A DNA stretch of 64,000 nucleotides from Phymatolithon calcareum (taxonomy: Eukaryota; Rhodophyta; Florideophyceae; Hapalidiales), in the NCBI GenBank assembly GCA_977006965.1, contig OZ345359.1:1984001-2048000 (forward strand), read 5' to 3'. Under the pieces are notes generated by a model, which saw nothing but the letters and a program-made list of their open reading frames with translations, made no database searches and had not been told where the DNA came from. Within the stretch, counting starts at the first letter, position 1. Every line of letters begins with the position of its first letter. A program made the translations under genes and the position numbers. Shown in pieces: positions 51,292 through 62,305 of the stretch.

Positions 51292-52475
51292 TAATTTGGC
51301 ACCAAAGCAAAATTATTCTTCCTTGCGTTGGAATAGAACAATTTTTTTTACTTAGTGCGGCGGATATGTAGCCCGCTGCTCACACCGCAGTTGCTTCGTG
51401 TGGAATAGTCGAATGAAGAGCGGCAGGAAGAGAAGAAGTGCGCTTACAATTGGCTAGCAGGATTTTCGCCCTGCCGTAATCTAAGTAGGGGTAAACATAG
51501 AAGGACTGCTTGCTAGCCCCATCGGGGAATAAGCATTTATTATTATAGCCGCTGCTCAATTTAAGACGAGTCTGGGCTTTATTGTTAAATGATTTGTTGG
51601 AGTAATAGATTCCCTACCAATCCCAGAGGCAATTAAGCTCCGAGGATATATGGGCCACCATTTCCGTGCGTGGAGTGCCTCATTGACGAGAAAGAAGCGC
51701 GCTATCGGAAATTTCACGGCGTCTGCAAGCACATGGAAACACAAGCCCATGCACTATAAGCTCAAATTGCTCTTTGTCCTTAATGAGGCTAGAAAAGTCT
51801 TCCACTCAATACTATTACTACTGAAATTGACCGTGGCTTTCACGCCTAGGCCCGGTGCGTCTGAAAACCTTGCGTTGGTCTGGGGCTCTATAGCAGCGCC
51901 TGAGAGAGGGGGTTTAAGCCTCGCTAGCGACTGATCTCCCCGATATTGGCATCAGCGTTCTAGCATCTCTTGGCTTAAGGTTGTTCATCGCGTTTTTAAT
52001 CAGTCCCCAGGATTTGCCATCCTATGGAGTGCATATACTATAGAGGAGCCAAAAAGACAGAGGAGGAGACTAATGGTCAGATTTCCTTCTAAGGTCCATA
52101 AAACCAGACCAGGCGATATCGATGGAACGATTGACAGAGAATTGGGTATCTCCCGCTTGCATTACTCCACGATATAATCATATTCACTGTACGACACGCT
52201 TTAAACACTGAAGGAGGAGGGATAGAACGATAAGCTCTATTTTCCTTTTGTATCCTCCCTTCCAAGGTGTTTCCGAGCAGTCTGCTCTTTCGCTCAAACC
52301 ACTACAGAAGATTGTTCAAGTATGCTCATTGCAAAAACTAGACTCAAGCCTTTACGAAATGGACCATATAGGGCGTCATCAGAACTATTCGAGACATACA
52401 GGGCACAAGAGAAGTCCCATCAAAACAAAGGGGTAGACAATCTTTACCATGGAATTGAAAAGTATTTGTAATCTC
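51292..52475. other. Repeat-bearing intergenic region
   Basis: Contains the solitary LINE 3' end at about 51430-51546. The remainder (51547-52475) has short ORFs without support and looks like decayed mobile DNA. Confidence 0.45.
51430..51546 (+). mobile_element. Solitary LINE 3' end
   Basis: Ends in CTTGCTAGCCCCATCGGGG followed by AATAAGCATTTATTATTAT. This matches the 3' terminus of copy A (GTTGCTAGCCCCGTTAGGGG plus an A/T-rich tail) in sequence and in the short CCCC/GGGG stem. Upstream sequence is not recognisably LINE, so the 5' limit is approximate. Confidence 0.55.
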
Positions 52476-52844
52476 TCAATCATAGCGCTGATAAAACGTG
52501 ACGGGACCTCTGATATAATTAGGACCGATGGCGGCCGGTAGAGCTGGGTTCAACTGCGGCACCGGGATCACGAGTACAGGAGCCGGGAGCAACGGCGGGA
52601 CCACGACTTCGGACAGTGGGTCTTCCGAATCCTCGGAGCTTTCGTTTTCGACCGCACCTGCCCTTTTAGACCGGACTGGCGTATTACCGCGACGCGCAGT
52701 TGCCGGCGATGTCTTCATGGGCTTCCTCTTGTACCAACGCGGTGGCGTCTTCGACTCCCTTGCCGCCTTGCGGAATCTCAGGCGCGCAATAATGGCGCAC
52801 AGGCGAGTCGAGGGAGGACGGATCTCAATAACGGAGCCAGGCAT
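52476..52844 (-). CDS. Small basic Pro-rich protein, unknown
   Basis: 122 aa from ATG 52844 (MPGSVIEIRPPSTRL). The first half is very basic (ARLRFRKAARESKTPPRWYKRKPMK), then comes an acidic Ser-rich patch (ENESSEDSEDPLSE), then a Pro/Val-rich C-terminus (VVVPPLLPAPVLVIPVPQL). GC content is clearly higher than the surrounding repeat-rich DNA, which supports a real gene. The frame is open upstream to 53078 but with poor composition. No family is recognised. Confidence 0.45.
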   Translation of the reverse strand: MPGSVIEIRPPSTRLCAIIARLRFRKAARESKTPPRWYKRKPMKTSPATARRGNTPVRSKRAGAVENESSEDSEDPLSEVVVPPLLPAPVLVIPVPQLNPALPAAIGPNYIRGPVTFYQRYD

Positions 52845-54787
52845 TGCGGAAGAGTGTTCGTGGAGACGTGACGTGGGGCGCCGGACGGGTAGTGTCGCCG
52901 AACATGCGTTGCCCCGGAGATCACACGTATTTTTGAGCTGGCTGTGATATGCTCTGAGAGAATGCTCGTGTCGGGTGCTGTTACCAAATGGTAGTGATAT
53001 GTGACAAGTGATGACTGTCTGTTTGTTATTAGCGTGAGTAGTAATTTTTGCACAAAGATTTTTGCAAACTGAAATCAAGAGGACAATGTTGGTACCACTG
53101 TACTAAGGAGGGCAAAATTGTAGCATTCTGCTTGGCATTCTCTTGCAGACTTCCTTTGCTGCTGATATCAAAAGCAAGATGTGCTCTTTATTTCGTCATT
53201 GTAGGAAATCTGAGACACACTAGCATAGGAGGCCTCTAAGACGTGCCAAAGCTAGATCCACTGTGAGTACTCTCGTAATTTCTTCCATCGTCTACTTAGG
53301 TACAGCATTTCACGGCGATGTGGTCGGACTTTGCAGATTTGATTGCCAAAAATGAATGTTTTATGCCTTTCTCGCTCGCTATCTTTCTAATACAGAAGCA
53401 GTGTTTAAAAAATTGAATAAACTTTCCGTGATCCTAGCAGTGTTGTTGCAATACGTGCGATTTCAACCACTAAAAATTGACCGCGGAGAGGGTGAAGTCT
53501 TTAAAAACTCTTTTTTCTGTCCCCGAGAGGGCACGAAGGAGTGCTGCTGCGAGTGATGTGTTTTGAACATTAAGAGGGTCTATGGCGTTTGAGCCCGGGT
53601 GGACAATCCGAGCCAGATTTACGTCAGGAAGATGGAGCCATCTGCCCTCTGTGACAATTGATATCGAGCGAAAGAAATATGTCACGTGATGTATGGATCA
53701 TAGCCTGCTATTTTCTGCAGAGGTAAATACTGTCTTCGCTGAGACAGCAGAGGAGGGCCTCGGAGAGCTCGCGCAAGGGTATCCCACTTGATAACGAATC
53801 GTGGTTCACTTTTTGGCCGCTGTGTATTCAGGATGAGAGTTTTTACCGTTCAGCACTGGCGATTGGTGCGTCGTCTGACGATAATTCCCTATCCCCTATC
53901 CTTGCCCACTTTTGCAATTCTCCTGTGCTCTGCTGTTCTTAGGGCCTTACAGAATAACATCACATGCCTTAGGAGAAGGAGAATCTGCCCGTCCTGCTTG
54001 CCGTTAAGTTGATGCAGGTCAGTGGCAAACGAGCGAACAAAGGGGACTAGAATACTTAGAGAGAAGCTACCATAATCTAGCAGGTTCTCCTGTACCTCTC
54101 GTTGTCTTCTCGTCCAAATTTTTCTAATTCTTGTTTCTCTTAAGCTAGGGTCCTTGATTAAAATTCCGCTCGAGAGTGAACTCCCTCGTTGTTTTGACAA
54201 CGGAAAACTATCCGAAATATTTGATACCGCGGAGCAGTAGGTCGATTACGACACGGAATCCAATTGAGCAACCGATACGCTTTCTCTCCCTACAATACAT
54301 TGTTCCTATTGAAAGGCGGACACGTCTGAAAATTTTCGGATGACGTTAAATTGCGGTTACAAGCCTATGGCGATATATACGCCCCCTTAAAATATCACCA
54401 GAAGAGCTGAGGGGTGCTCTGATTACTTCGAGAACTGTAATCTAGCCGTGAAGTGGATTCTCTTTCTTACCTGAATTTATAATGGTCCAGTATGCCCTGC
54501 TGCGTCTGATCATGAGCAAATCTCTCCTCATTCGCTCCATACATCTATCTTATATAACAATCTATACAATTTTCGAGGGATGGCTCTGCGCATGAACGCC
54601 AATGCTCCCGGTAGAACGTTGGATCAAATTCAATGAAGCGTAGAATAGTGCTTCTCCTCTACAGTGTAGGCTCAGTCTCGTTGGCACTGCAAGGAATCAA
54701 TTTATGTCCAAAATCGACTGTTTTCTAGGCATTGCACAGTGAGCACAGAGCTACACGTGACGCTGATGACAAAGCCACTTCTCTCTA
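52845..54787. other. Gene-free, probably decayed mobile DNA
   Basis: No recognised gene. The ORF at 53889-54200 (minus) is mildly protein-like in composition and may be a retroelement scrap. Confidence 0.4.
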
Positions 54788-55079
54788 GCACCTGTGATAT
54801 AGTGGTAAGACTGCCTCTGGGCACCTGAGCGCATGTTTCAGTATGATACAGGCAGGAATGTTGAGGTTGCCGCTTCGAGTCCTATCAAGAGGAAGAATTG
54901 AATTACGTCCGAGAAGGGCACGCGAATGTCACCTTGTAGCGGTTTGCCGCACTACTCACTGGAAGCAGTTACGCGAGTATCCAGAATAAATTCCATCCAG
55001 GAGCAGCTGAGAGGACTCCTAGATTTTGAGTAACATACACTATGTGTAGCTCAGATCTCCTGCAGTAAAAGAATGAAAG
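54788..55079 (+). mobile_element. tRNA-derived SINE, copy 1
   Basis: Head with RNA polymerase III boxes: A box like TGATATAGTGG (about 54794) and B box GCTTCGAGTCC (54872-54882, one base off GGTTCRANNCC). The body includes GAATTGAATTACGTCCG and GCAGTTACGCGAGTA. The tail is TCAGATCTCCTGCAGTAAAAG. It is about 80 percent similar to copy 2 at 57388 throughout. It is followed directly by LINE fragment B. Confidence 0.75.
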
Positions 55080-55080
55080 A

Positions 55081-55775
55081 CAGCTCGCCGCAATCGAATC
55101 AGCAGAAGGCCTGCTCTATCCAAATATTTTCAGAAAATAGGTCTAACTGCGCCACGATTGGACGCGAGGCGACTCGAACTTCCGGCAATGATGAGCCGAC
55201 ATTTTCTGGAAAAGTTTTGCTTGAGCCTCATAATACGTAAAAAGCGCATTGAAAAGCAGACGAATACTCTGGGAAAGAGTCAGACATAAGGGAAGAAACG
55301 AAGGATGTAGCGTATCTAACGAAAGATCAAGACTTGCAATAAGCCACTCAGAAAGCGCAGAAGGTAGATGTTTCGATGAGAAGGGGGAGAGCAGAAAAAC
55401 TGAGGAAACTTCTTACTGCAGAAGCGATCAAGCTTCTAAGGTTCCAGAAAACAAAGGCAAGGACGACACATCTGAGGTGTCAAAGGCTGATATTTAACTA
55501 AGCGCCACTTTAGAGAAATCAGTGCCGGTTTCACAATGTTTATCAAACTAGTACCTCTACGACGCACTCTCTGCTCGTCGGGGAAGAGTACCGAAATTGA
55601 GTTGGAGTGCAAGCAACTGACAAGAGCGCTTGTCAGAAGAGATATTGAAATCAAGGAAGTTGTGAGTAACCAGAGGATGATAGGATAAAGAACACTGCGA
55701 AAGAGGCTCTGTTCCTCAAAACTGAGGCTTTGGATGCTTCTCAATTTAAATCATAGAATATCCCAGTCAACGCAA
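55081..55775 (+). mobile_element. LINE copy B, heavily decayed
   Basis: Begins at the position encoding AAIESAEGLLYPNIF (compare AIESAEGLFYKNVFGKY in copy A) and follows the same order through THLRCQRLIFN and IELECKQLTRALV. It ends near AATATCCCAGTCAACGCAAAGTAGC. Many stops and indels are present. Confidence 0.75.
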
Positions 55776-56534
55776 AGTAGCTAATATGCAGCCGAAGGTG
55801 AACTTTGCGAGCTGCACAGGAGGCTAATCGTGGAGATCACTCAGTAACATGTTGGCAATATGGAGAACGACGAGTCCCTGTATTAGGGACCAGGCGATAT
55901 ACTACAGTGAACAAGCTATGAAAAGCTGCCCCCGTACAGTCTTAGGAGTGTTCGTGAGGGCTTTCAAATAAACAACTAAACAGTTGCAAAAAAACGCAGT
56001 ACCATGACCAAACAAGCAAACAAATATCTCCAGATGATTTCTGAATTCTTTAAGGTTTGCGCATGTTGCGAAACACCCCTCAGCCAATTCTTCTGCTACT
56101 AGGTTAACACTTCCGGGCTAAAAAGCACCGGAAATAGAGGACATGACTGTACGCATCTTCGTTTCCTACCTGCTCTTGAGAGTTTTGCTGAGAATCGAAA
56201 CTCATCCAAACTTGAGGATGCTCGGTTTATAAACCGCCATACGCTGTCGATCTTCGGTGCCGGTACACACGGAAAGCAATCTGAGGGACTGAGCGCCTTG
56301 GATGCAATTTGCTCTGCTCTTACCTCCTGGAACGGGCTTATCGGCTCTATCGAAACTGCAAATGGGAAAAACGCTGATTCTCAGCGTTTTAGGGGGAAAC
56401 CATTTTACACTGCACCACCTCTTTTCGATCGGCTGTAGCAACTGAAACGCATCTCCCTTACAGTCTAAAGAGTGTTACTGAGAGCGTTTAATAAATACTA
56501 CTAAAAAAAACCTCTTTTCGATCGCTCTTCCAGG
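55776..56534. other. Spacer with a degenerate 50-bp direct repeat
   Basis: Two diverged copies of a segment reading ACAGTCT.A.GAGTGTT..TGAG.GC..T, followed by A/T-rich sequence, lie at about 55933 and 56459. They may be the 3' ends of another retroposon. No gene. Confidence 0.4.
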
Positions 56535-57388
56535 GAAAATTTTGATTTACTACAAAAGATCCCAAAACCTCAATTTTGAGTAACATGGCATCTTCTCGGT
56601 CTCCTCCATATTCAACACGATGTAGGCTTCGAAGTTGTGTTTGAATCAAAATTCTCTGCCCGTGTGTACTCGAGTGAGCCTCTTTGCATTCATAATCCGT
56701 CTTTCGACCGTGGTATCCGAGGGAGTGCAGCAATCTCCATCAAATGGTTTATCCCAAAACGTCGCCCAGAACTGATTTTCTCCGCAGCAGAGTTCTGTTG
56801 AAAACCGCTTTCAGGCATGTCAAACGCGTATTTATGTCCGTTCTAAGTAGGACTCCTGGAATGGTTTTCGGCTTCTCTATTAAGACGCTAACCGATCGTG
56901 CTTATGCTTCCCTCGTCCACAAATTAACTGTCATTTCTCGGTGCCATCTCCAGGACATTGAACCTTTGTCCGCTTGTTCTTGCGCGTCTTGCAGGTGCTC
57001 CTCATCTCACAGATACCCAATGTCATTAGAATGCGTACCCGGAACATACGCCTCTCTCCTTGGCGATATACGAAACCAAGATATCGAATCGGCGAGAACA
57101 ATCGCCTCCGTCCTCAGCAAGTGGAATCGATTGAAGCCTTCTAGACGTTCTAGCCTCTTAATGGAATAAAGTAATATTCATCATCAATGTCACTAGATAC
57201 TTCGACCAGGTCTTCTTCTGCTCCCCGATACTCTTCGTTGTTGTAAGAGAGTTCTCACGTCTTCCGAGTCTCGAGGCGAGTCATTCCCCTTGTTTTTCTC
57301 TTCTAAGGTCTGGGATGGATAGCAGGCATCCTTTCTTTGATGATCTGCGTACTTTCCAAACATATACCTATAGGTAAGACTTTTTTCC
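56535..57388 (-). mobile_element. LINE copy C, minus strand, decayed
   Basis: Reading the minus strand: YMFGKYADHQRKDACYPSQTLE (57370-57300; compare YVFGKYAEHRRNRMRVLCRLE), an IPGVLLR...LKAVFNRTLLRRKSVLG block near 56780-56870, then KTDYECKEAHSS and a 3' region ending about 56535. Frames are broken repeatedly. Confidence 0.7.
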
Positions 57389-57686
57389 TCCACCTGTGGC
57401 ATAGTGGTAAACTGCCTCCGCGCACCTGTGCGAATATCTCGCTATGATACAGAAAGGAATGTTGAGGTCGCCGGTTCGAGTCCTGTCATAAGCAAGAATT
57501 GAATTACGTTCCGCGAAGGGCACACGGATATCGCCGTGTAGTGGTGTGCCGCAGTACTCAAGGGAAGCAGTTACGCGAGTACCCAGAATGGATACAGCCC
57601 AGGAACATCTTAGAGGCCCCCTAGATGTTGAGTAACGTACACATTGTGAAGCTCAAATATCCTGCAATAGACAAACAAACAAAGAC
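57388..57686 (+). mobile_element. tRNA-derived SINE, copy 2
   Basis: Better preserved copy. A box TGGCATAGTGG (about 57396-57406) and B box GGTTCGAGTCC (57473-57483) match the tRNA consensus, 67 bp apart. The body parallels copy 1. The tail CTCAAATATCCTGCAATAGAC ending in ACAAACAAAC resembles the LINE 3' end TCAAATATCCCGCAGACCAAA of copy A. No cloverleaf folds well, so it is not a functional tRNA gene. Confidence 0.82.
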
Positions 57687-58796
57687 TATTTTCTACTCAA
57701 AATGCAGATAACAGTACCTTGATAATGGGGGTAAATGTAGGGCACACTCCCGTTTTGGGAGTATTAACAACTTGAAATCATGATGCACCGTGTAGACTAG
57801 AGTCTTCTGACACCGCACTGCAGGCCGTGACTTTCACGGAACGGAGTGGTCTTCTTCGTCCGTTCCTTATTGCAGCGCTGGGGACTCGGATTCCTTTCCC
57901 GCCTTCCATGGCGCCTTCTGCGATACAATGACGGCCGGACGAGTTCAGTGAAGGCGGCTCATGTACAAGCGCACTACAGTGTCAAGTTTCTTTCTTTTCT
58001 TTTATTGCGGGATTTCTCGAAGCTGATGGAAAAACTCCGCATGCTTACGGCTCTAGTAGACCTTAACAGATACGAGTGGTACTTGATGTCACAACAGCTG
58101 TCCAAGCTGCACAAGGTGCAGACCATGGCCCAGCTTAACATCCATATCGCTACGCAGCCAATCTTCATTCGCGGTCCTTCAAAGGGATGGCCGGGTTGGA
58201 AACATTTTAGGACGTTCACGATAGCTAATCATCTCTCTGCCTTCTTTCATTTCCTTCTGTCTTCTCTGCCAGCTTCCTTGAGCGTTGCGGCACACCACAC
58301 AGGGCGGAATCCATGTACTACCATACTATCAGAAGGCGGTAGTCTTCTCCCCTGGGGAGGCCGGAGCACAGCTCTTGTCATTTCAAAAAACCCTGCAATG
58401 TAGCCGGGAAAAATTCCTGACTGAACTCTTGGCTCCTTCCTGTGACGCACAGGTGCACGGGTAGCCGGACCAATAAGGTGCGCGGCGAGACAAAATAACA
58501 CTAGTGTACAGGCGCATGTACATTCAAGGGGCTCGGCATTGCTGCGACTCCCATCGACACTTGGTGCCCGTGTGCTGAAACTTGGACCAGACAATGCTTG
58601 TGTTTTAAGCGTGACACTTAACCAAGGCGTGTGCTCATACATGGGGCAGAAAATGCGGCGCTCTGGACCTCTTATCCGTCTGTGATCTGCCTATGTGGTG
58701 TCACGAGCACATTGCGGTGCCGGGTGTTATTACCGGACTGGTAGCCTTTATGAGAGAAGAAGCTCCAGGGTGGGCAGCAAATGAACGCAATTAAAG
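57687..58796. other. Spacer between SINE and LINE copies
   Basis: One ORF of 185 codons (57846-58403, plus) has no family resemblance and random-looking composition. Otherwise nothing is seen. Confidence 0.4.
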
Positions 58797-58990
58797 ATCG
58801 ATTGCTCTCGGCAATCGAGTCGGCAGAGGGCTTGTTCTACAAGAATGTTTTCGGAAAGTATGCCGAACACCGCCGGGACCGAATGCGAGTTCTGTGCCGA
58901 CTGGGACCACCAAAGATGAGGAGACGTCATCAAGCAGAAAGGTTTGCATTAAGCCTGGTAGGACACAAAAAGCGCCTTGAAACAGAAGAG
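58797..58990 (+). mobile_element. LINE fragment D1, near-identical to copy A
   Basis: About 194 bp matching 45727-45923 with only a handful of differences. One is the G that copy A has lost, so this copy keeps the frame through CRLGPPKMRRRHQAERF. It is truncated at both ends and abuts D2. Confidence 0.85.
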
Positions 58991-60088
58991 AAGGCTACTG
59001 GACATAGCCACGGAGTGAGCAGACGAAAATTCTATGACATGGAACACAAAGCTAGGAAAGAGCGAAGTGCTTAAGTACAAGGGGTTACCTAAGCAAAAGT
59101 TCATGCTTCCCAGAAAAGAGCTACACCAAGCGTGGAGACTTTCCTACCTGAGCATTAGTATGAACAACACTGGAGTTACAGACGATACAGCAATGTCGAG
59201 AGTGCGGAATGCGGTTGGATGCATCCACAAACTAAGGCAGAGTGGTGTTAATGTCAGTAGATTCCACCCTGAAATATGCATCAAGATTTTCAAGTCGTTG
59301 ATTCTCCCCAAATGGGAGTATGCAAGTCATCTGACTCCGATGACGAAGCGGTTGGTAGCAGCAATTGAGACAGCAGAAGGTCTTTTTTACAAGTATGTCT
59401 TCGGGAAATATGCGGAGCATCGAAGAAATCGAATGAGGGTGCTCTGTCGGCTAGAAAGTCCCGAGGTGAGGAGGACTCACCAATCGGAAAGGTTTTCTTT
59501 AAGACTGTTAAAACGGAAAACGTACCTGGAAGAGAGAGTAGAATATCGAGGAAGACAGGAGGATATGGCAGAGGTATCGAAGGAAATTAACCATCTCAAA
59601 AACGAGGTGCATCTCAGAAAAGCATTGAAAAAAGCAGAAGAAGGCAAAGTGTCAAAGAAGCTGCGATTAGAAGATGCAATCCAAGTGTGGCAAAAATGCG
59701 AAGAGGATCGCTCAGTGAAAATCCCGATAAAAAAGCATAAGAAGTTGCCAGGAGTGCTACAAATAAGAGACAGGACGACAAGGCTAAGATGCCTAAGACA
59801 GATTTTTAACAGAGCTCCGTTGTGGAGAAAATCAATCCTCGGTGACTATTTCGGACCCGGTGCTGAAATTGAGCTTATTGCAATTCAACGCATACTCTGG
59901 TCTGAGACGATGGACAAAGAGACTGAATATGAATGCAAAAGACTAACTCGATTTCTCATATGGAGAGAAACTTAAATCAAGGAAATGTTAGGAAAGTAGA
60001 ATGCGGTAAGTTAGAAGTATTTGAGAAGCTGCCACGGTACTCACAGTGAAGTCTTGGGTGCTTTTAAATTAAATCAACATATATCCCC
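58991..60088 (+). mobile_element. LINE copy D2, 5'-truncated, C-terminal ORF intact
   Basis: Starts within the RT domain just after the catalytic box and carries an uninterrupted frame from 59034 to 59975 (KLGKSEVLKYKGLPKQ, LSYLSISMNNTGVTDD, KYVFGKYAEHRRNRMRVLCRLESPE, TTRLRCLRQIFNRAPLWRKS, YECKRLTRFLIWRET). It ends at 60088 in ATCAACATATATCCCC. Positions 59256-60088 are repeated in inverted orientation at 63168-64000. Confidence 0.85.
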
Positions 60089-60097
60089 CTAGAGGAT

Positions 60098-61012
60098 ATC
60101 CTATCTTGGGGTATGTATGAACAACAAGGGGGTAACAGAGGAAATGGCTCTATCGAGAGTACAAAATGCCGTTGGTTATATACTCAAACTACAGCAGATC
60201 GGAGTTAACCTTCGAGGATTCGAACCCTCTACAAGCATCAGAATCTTCAAGTGTTTAATGTTGCCGAAATGTGAATATGCTCTACATATGACGGCAATGA
60301 CAAAGCGATTGTGCTCGGCTATCGAGTCTGCGGAAGTATTATTTTGCAAGAATGTCTTCATGCAGAGCACCGACGCGGCCGAATGCGAGTCCTGTGTCGA
60401 CTAGAACCTCCAGAGATAAGACATCAAGCGGAAAGGTTCTCCTTGTGCATGCTACGGCATAAGAAGCACCTCGAAAAGACAGAAGAATATTGTGGTAGAG
60501 AGGAGGAAATAGTGGAAGCAACAAAGGACGCGAAGTGTCTCATGGAATTCGATGGCTTGAGAAAGATTTGCAAAAAGCGGAACAGGGAGCAGTATCGAAG
60601 AAGAGCGGAAGAAGAGAAATAATCGATGTAGGGGCACAGGAAGAAAATGGAAGATCAGTGAAGATTCCCTTAGAATAGACCAAGCTACAAGGAATCATCT
60701 GCTTAAGGGACAGGACGACACGGCTGAGATGCCTGAGGCTGATTTTTAATAGAACGCTATTGTGGAGAAAATCGATACTGGTGTCGCAGCAGTAACTGAG
60801 CTGGTTGCGCTCGAACGCATTTTATCATCAGCGCAGCCGGGCCCTGATGTGGAAGATGAGTGCAAACGACTCGCACGTGCACTTGTTAGTAGATAAATTC
60901 GAATTGAGGAGGCCATGAGTGACCAGACTACGCTATATTAGAAAACGGTTCGGAAATCAAGCCCTGTTACTCCTAGGTTGGGCGTTGGGAGCTTATATAT
61001 ATCTCTACATAA
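60098..61012 (+). mobile_element. LINE copy E, 5'-truncated, decayed
   Basis: Begins at TATCTTGGGGTATGTATGAAC, the RT block E, right behind the end of D2. The frame MNNKGVTEEMALSRVQNAVGY breaks at about 60355, where bases encoding GKYAEH are partly missing. Later pieces (HQAERFSLCMLRHKKHLEK, TTRLRCLRLIFN) follow in other frames, to the 3' end near 61012. Confidence 0.8.
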
Positions 61013-61017
61013 ATTGT

Positions 61018-61735
61018 TTAGTCCCATGACCCCGTCGTCAACAGCTGGTCACTCGCACTAAATGCAACAGAACGAATACTGCTCTCGTGCGCGACCGAAT
61101 CTTCGAGGACAGTTCGACCGGTGCTGCTGTTCAGAACTTTGAGCGTTCCATTATGCGGTCCGATTGCAACATATTGGTCATCAATAGAAACAGCTACACA
61201 ATAAACAGCGCTTTTCTGTAGGAATTCTTCGATTTTCGCGCCTGAGTTCGCCTCCCAAATCTTCAATGTGCTAACATCAGAGCATGAGAATATCTTCAAA
61301 CTGTCGCTGCATACAGCAACGCCGGTTACATTCCTCTTGCGCCCTTTTTGAACATGAGTCGGCGACTCGGACGACTCCCGTTCCCACACAGCGACCGATT
61401 TGACCTCCAAACTTGAAACAATTCGTTTTGATCCACCGAAAAATGTCGCACAGGCTACCACTTCCAAGTGTCCTTTCAAACGCTTAATAATATCGGCGGT
61501 GGATGTCGAGAAAACTCTACCAAACGAGGTAGATGCGGTCGGCACCTCAGGACTTGAAGTCCCGGTACCTCGCTCGCAGCACCGGCACTTGGCGGCACAG
61601 TGTTGTGCGGGCCGTGTGCGTGAACTGCTTGTTGAGCGGGTGGCCCCTCCCAGGCGTACTTGGTTACGGGGGGAGACGTAGTGTGAAGTGGGATTGTGTG
61701 CTTTGACCTTGATTCCGACTTGCCCAGTTTATGGA
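61018..61735 (-). pseudogene. WD40-repeat gene fragment cut by a LINE
   Basis: Minus-strand frame without any ATG, open from about 61735. It encodes a Cys/Arg-rich stretch and then WD40 blades: LKGHLEVVACATFFGG...VAVWE, VTGVAVCSDSLKIFSCSDVSTLKIWEA, VYCVAVSIDDQYVAIGPHNGTLKVLN and SSIRSVAFSASDQLLTTGSWD, where a TAA stops it in mid-blade. The stop lies a few bases from the 3' end of LINE copy E, so the rest of the gene was probably displaced by the insertion. It may still be a 3'-truncated gene with upstream exons. Confidence 0.6.
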
Positions 61736-62305
61736 GATGGGAACTATTCCGGCTTATATAGGGTCCATCTACCAGGGAAGCTCGAGACTAGTTCGACCTA
61801 AACTGTCGTCTATTGCAGACTGTGAACAGCACGCTGACCGAGATGTTTCGGTTCGCGAAGTGTGCGTGCCGTTAGGTGTTAGCAAGTTAACACAAGCTTG
61901 TAGGTAGTCTCGCGAGCTGTGCCATACACGGAGGTCTGGTGTTCGGCACAGCGAGCTTAGTTTCGGTTAAGTTTGCTTTAAACTTGCGCCGATACGCAAT
62001 TGATGTTTACGCTTGTCTTCTCGTCTTGACCTTCCAATCACGGGTCATCCTTCCTTGAACGTTAGCTCGCGTGAGGGGGTGTGCAAGGCTTACCTAATAT
62101 TGTCAACAGGTGAACGGTAAGAATGCTGAGACGGGACTGTTCGGGTAGGCTGAAAATCGTTGGAAGATGTCCGGTACATATCGCAGCATTGAATCTGCGA
62201 CAGTGGATGCATCTGCAACATCATTCCCGGCTCCTGCTCCTATAAAGCCACCACAAGGAGCGCAATCAACTGCATTGCAAACATCTCCTACCGGAAACTC
62301 CATTA
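61736..62305. other. Unassigned region between fragments
   Basis: Two overlapping frames (62167-62412 plus, MSGTYRSIESATVD; 62103-62303 minus) could each be a first exon, but neither has support. Confidence 0.35.

Noticed and set aside
57388-57490. tRNA gene at the SINE heads
   Set aside because: A and B boxes are present, but the arms do not pair as a cloverleaf and the two copies share a 200-bp non-tRNA body.
57846-58403. 185-codon plus-strand ORF as a gene
   Set aside because: No motif and random-like composition. It lies among decayed retroelements with no sign of conservation inside the window.
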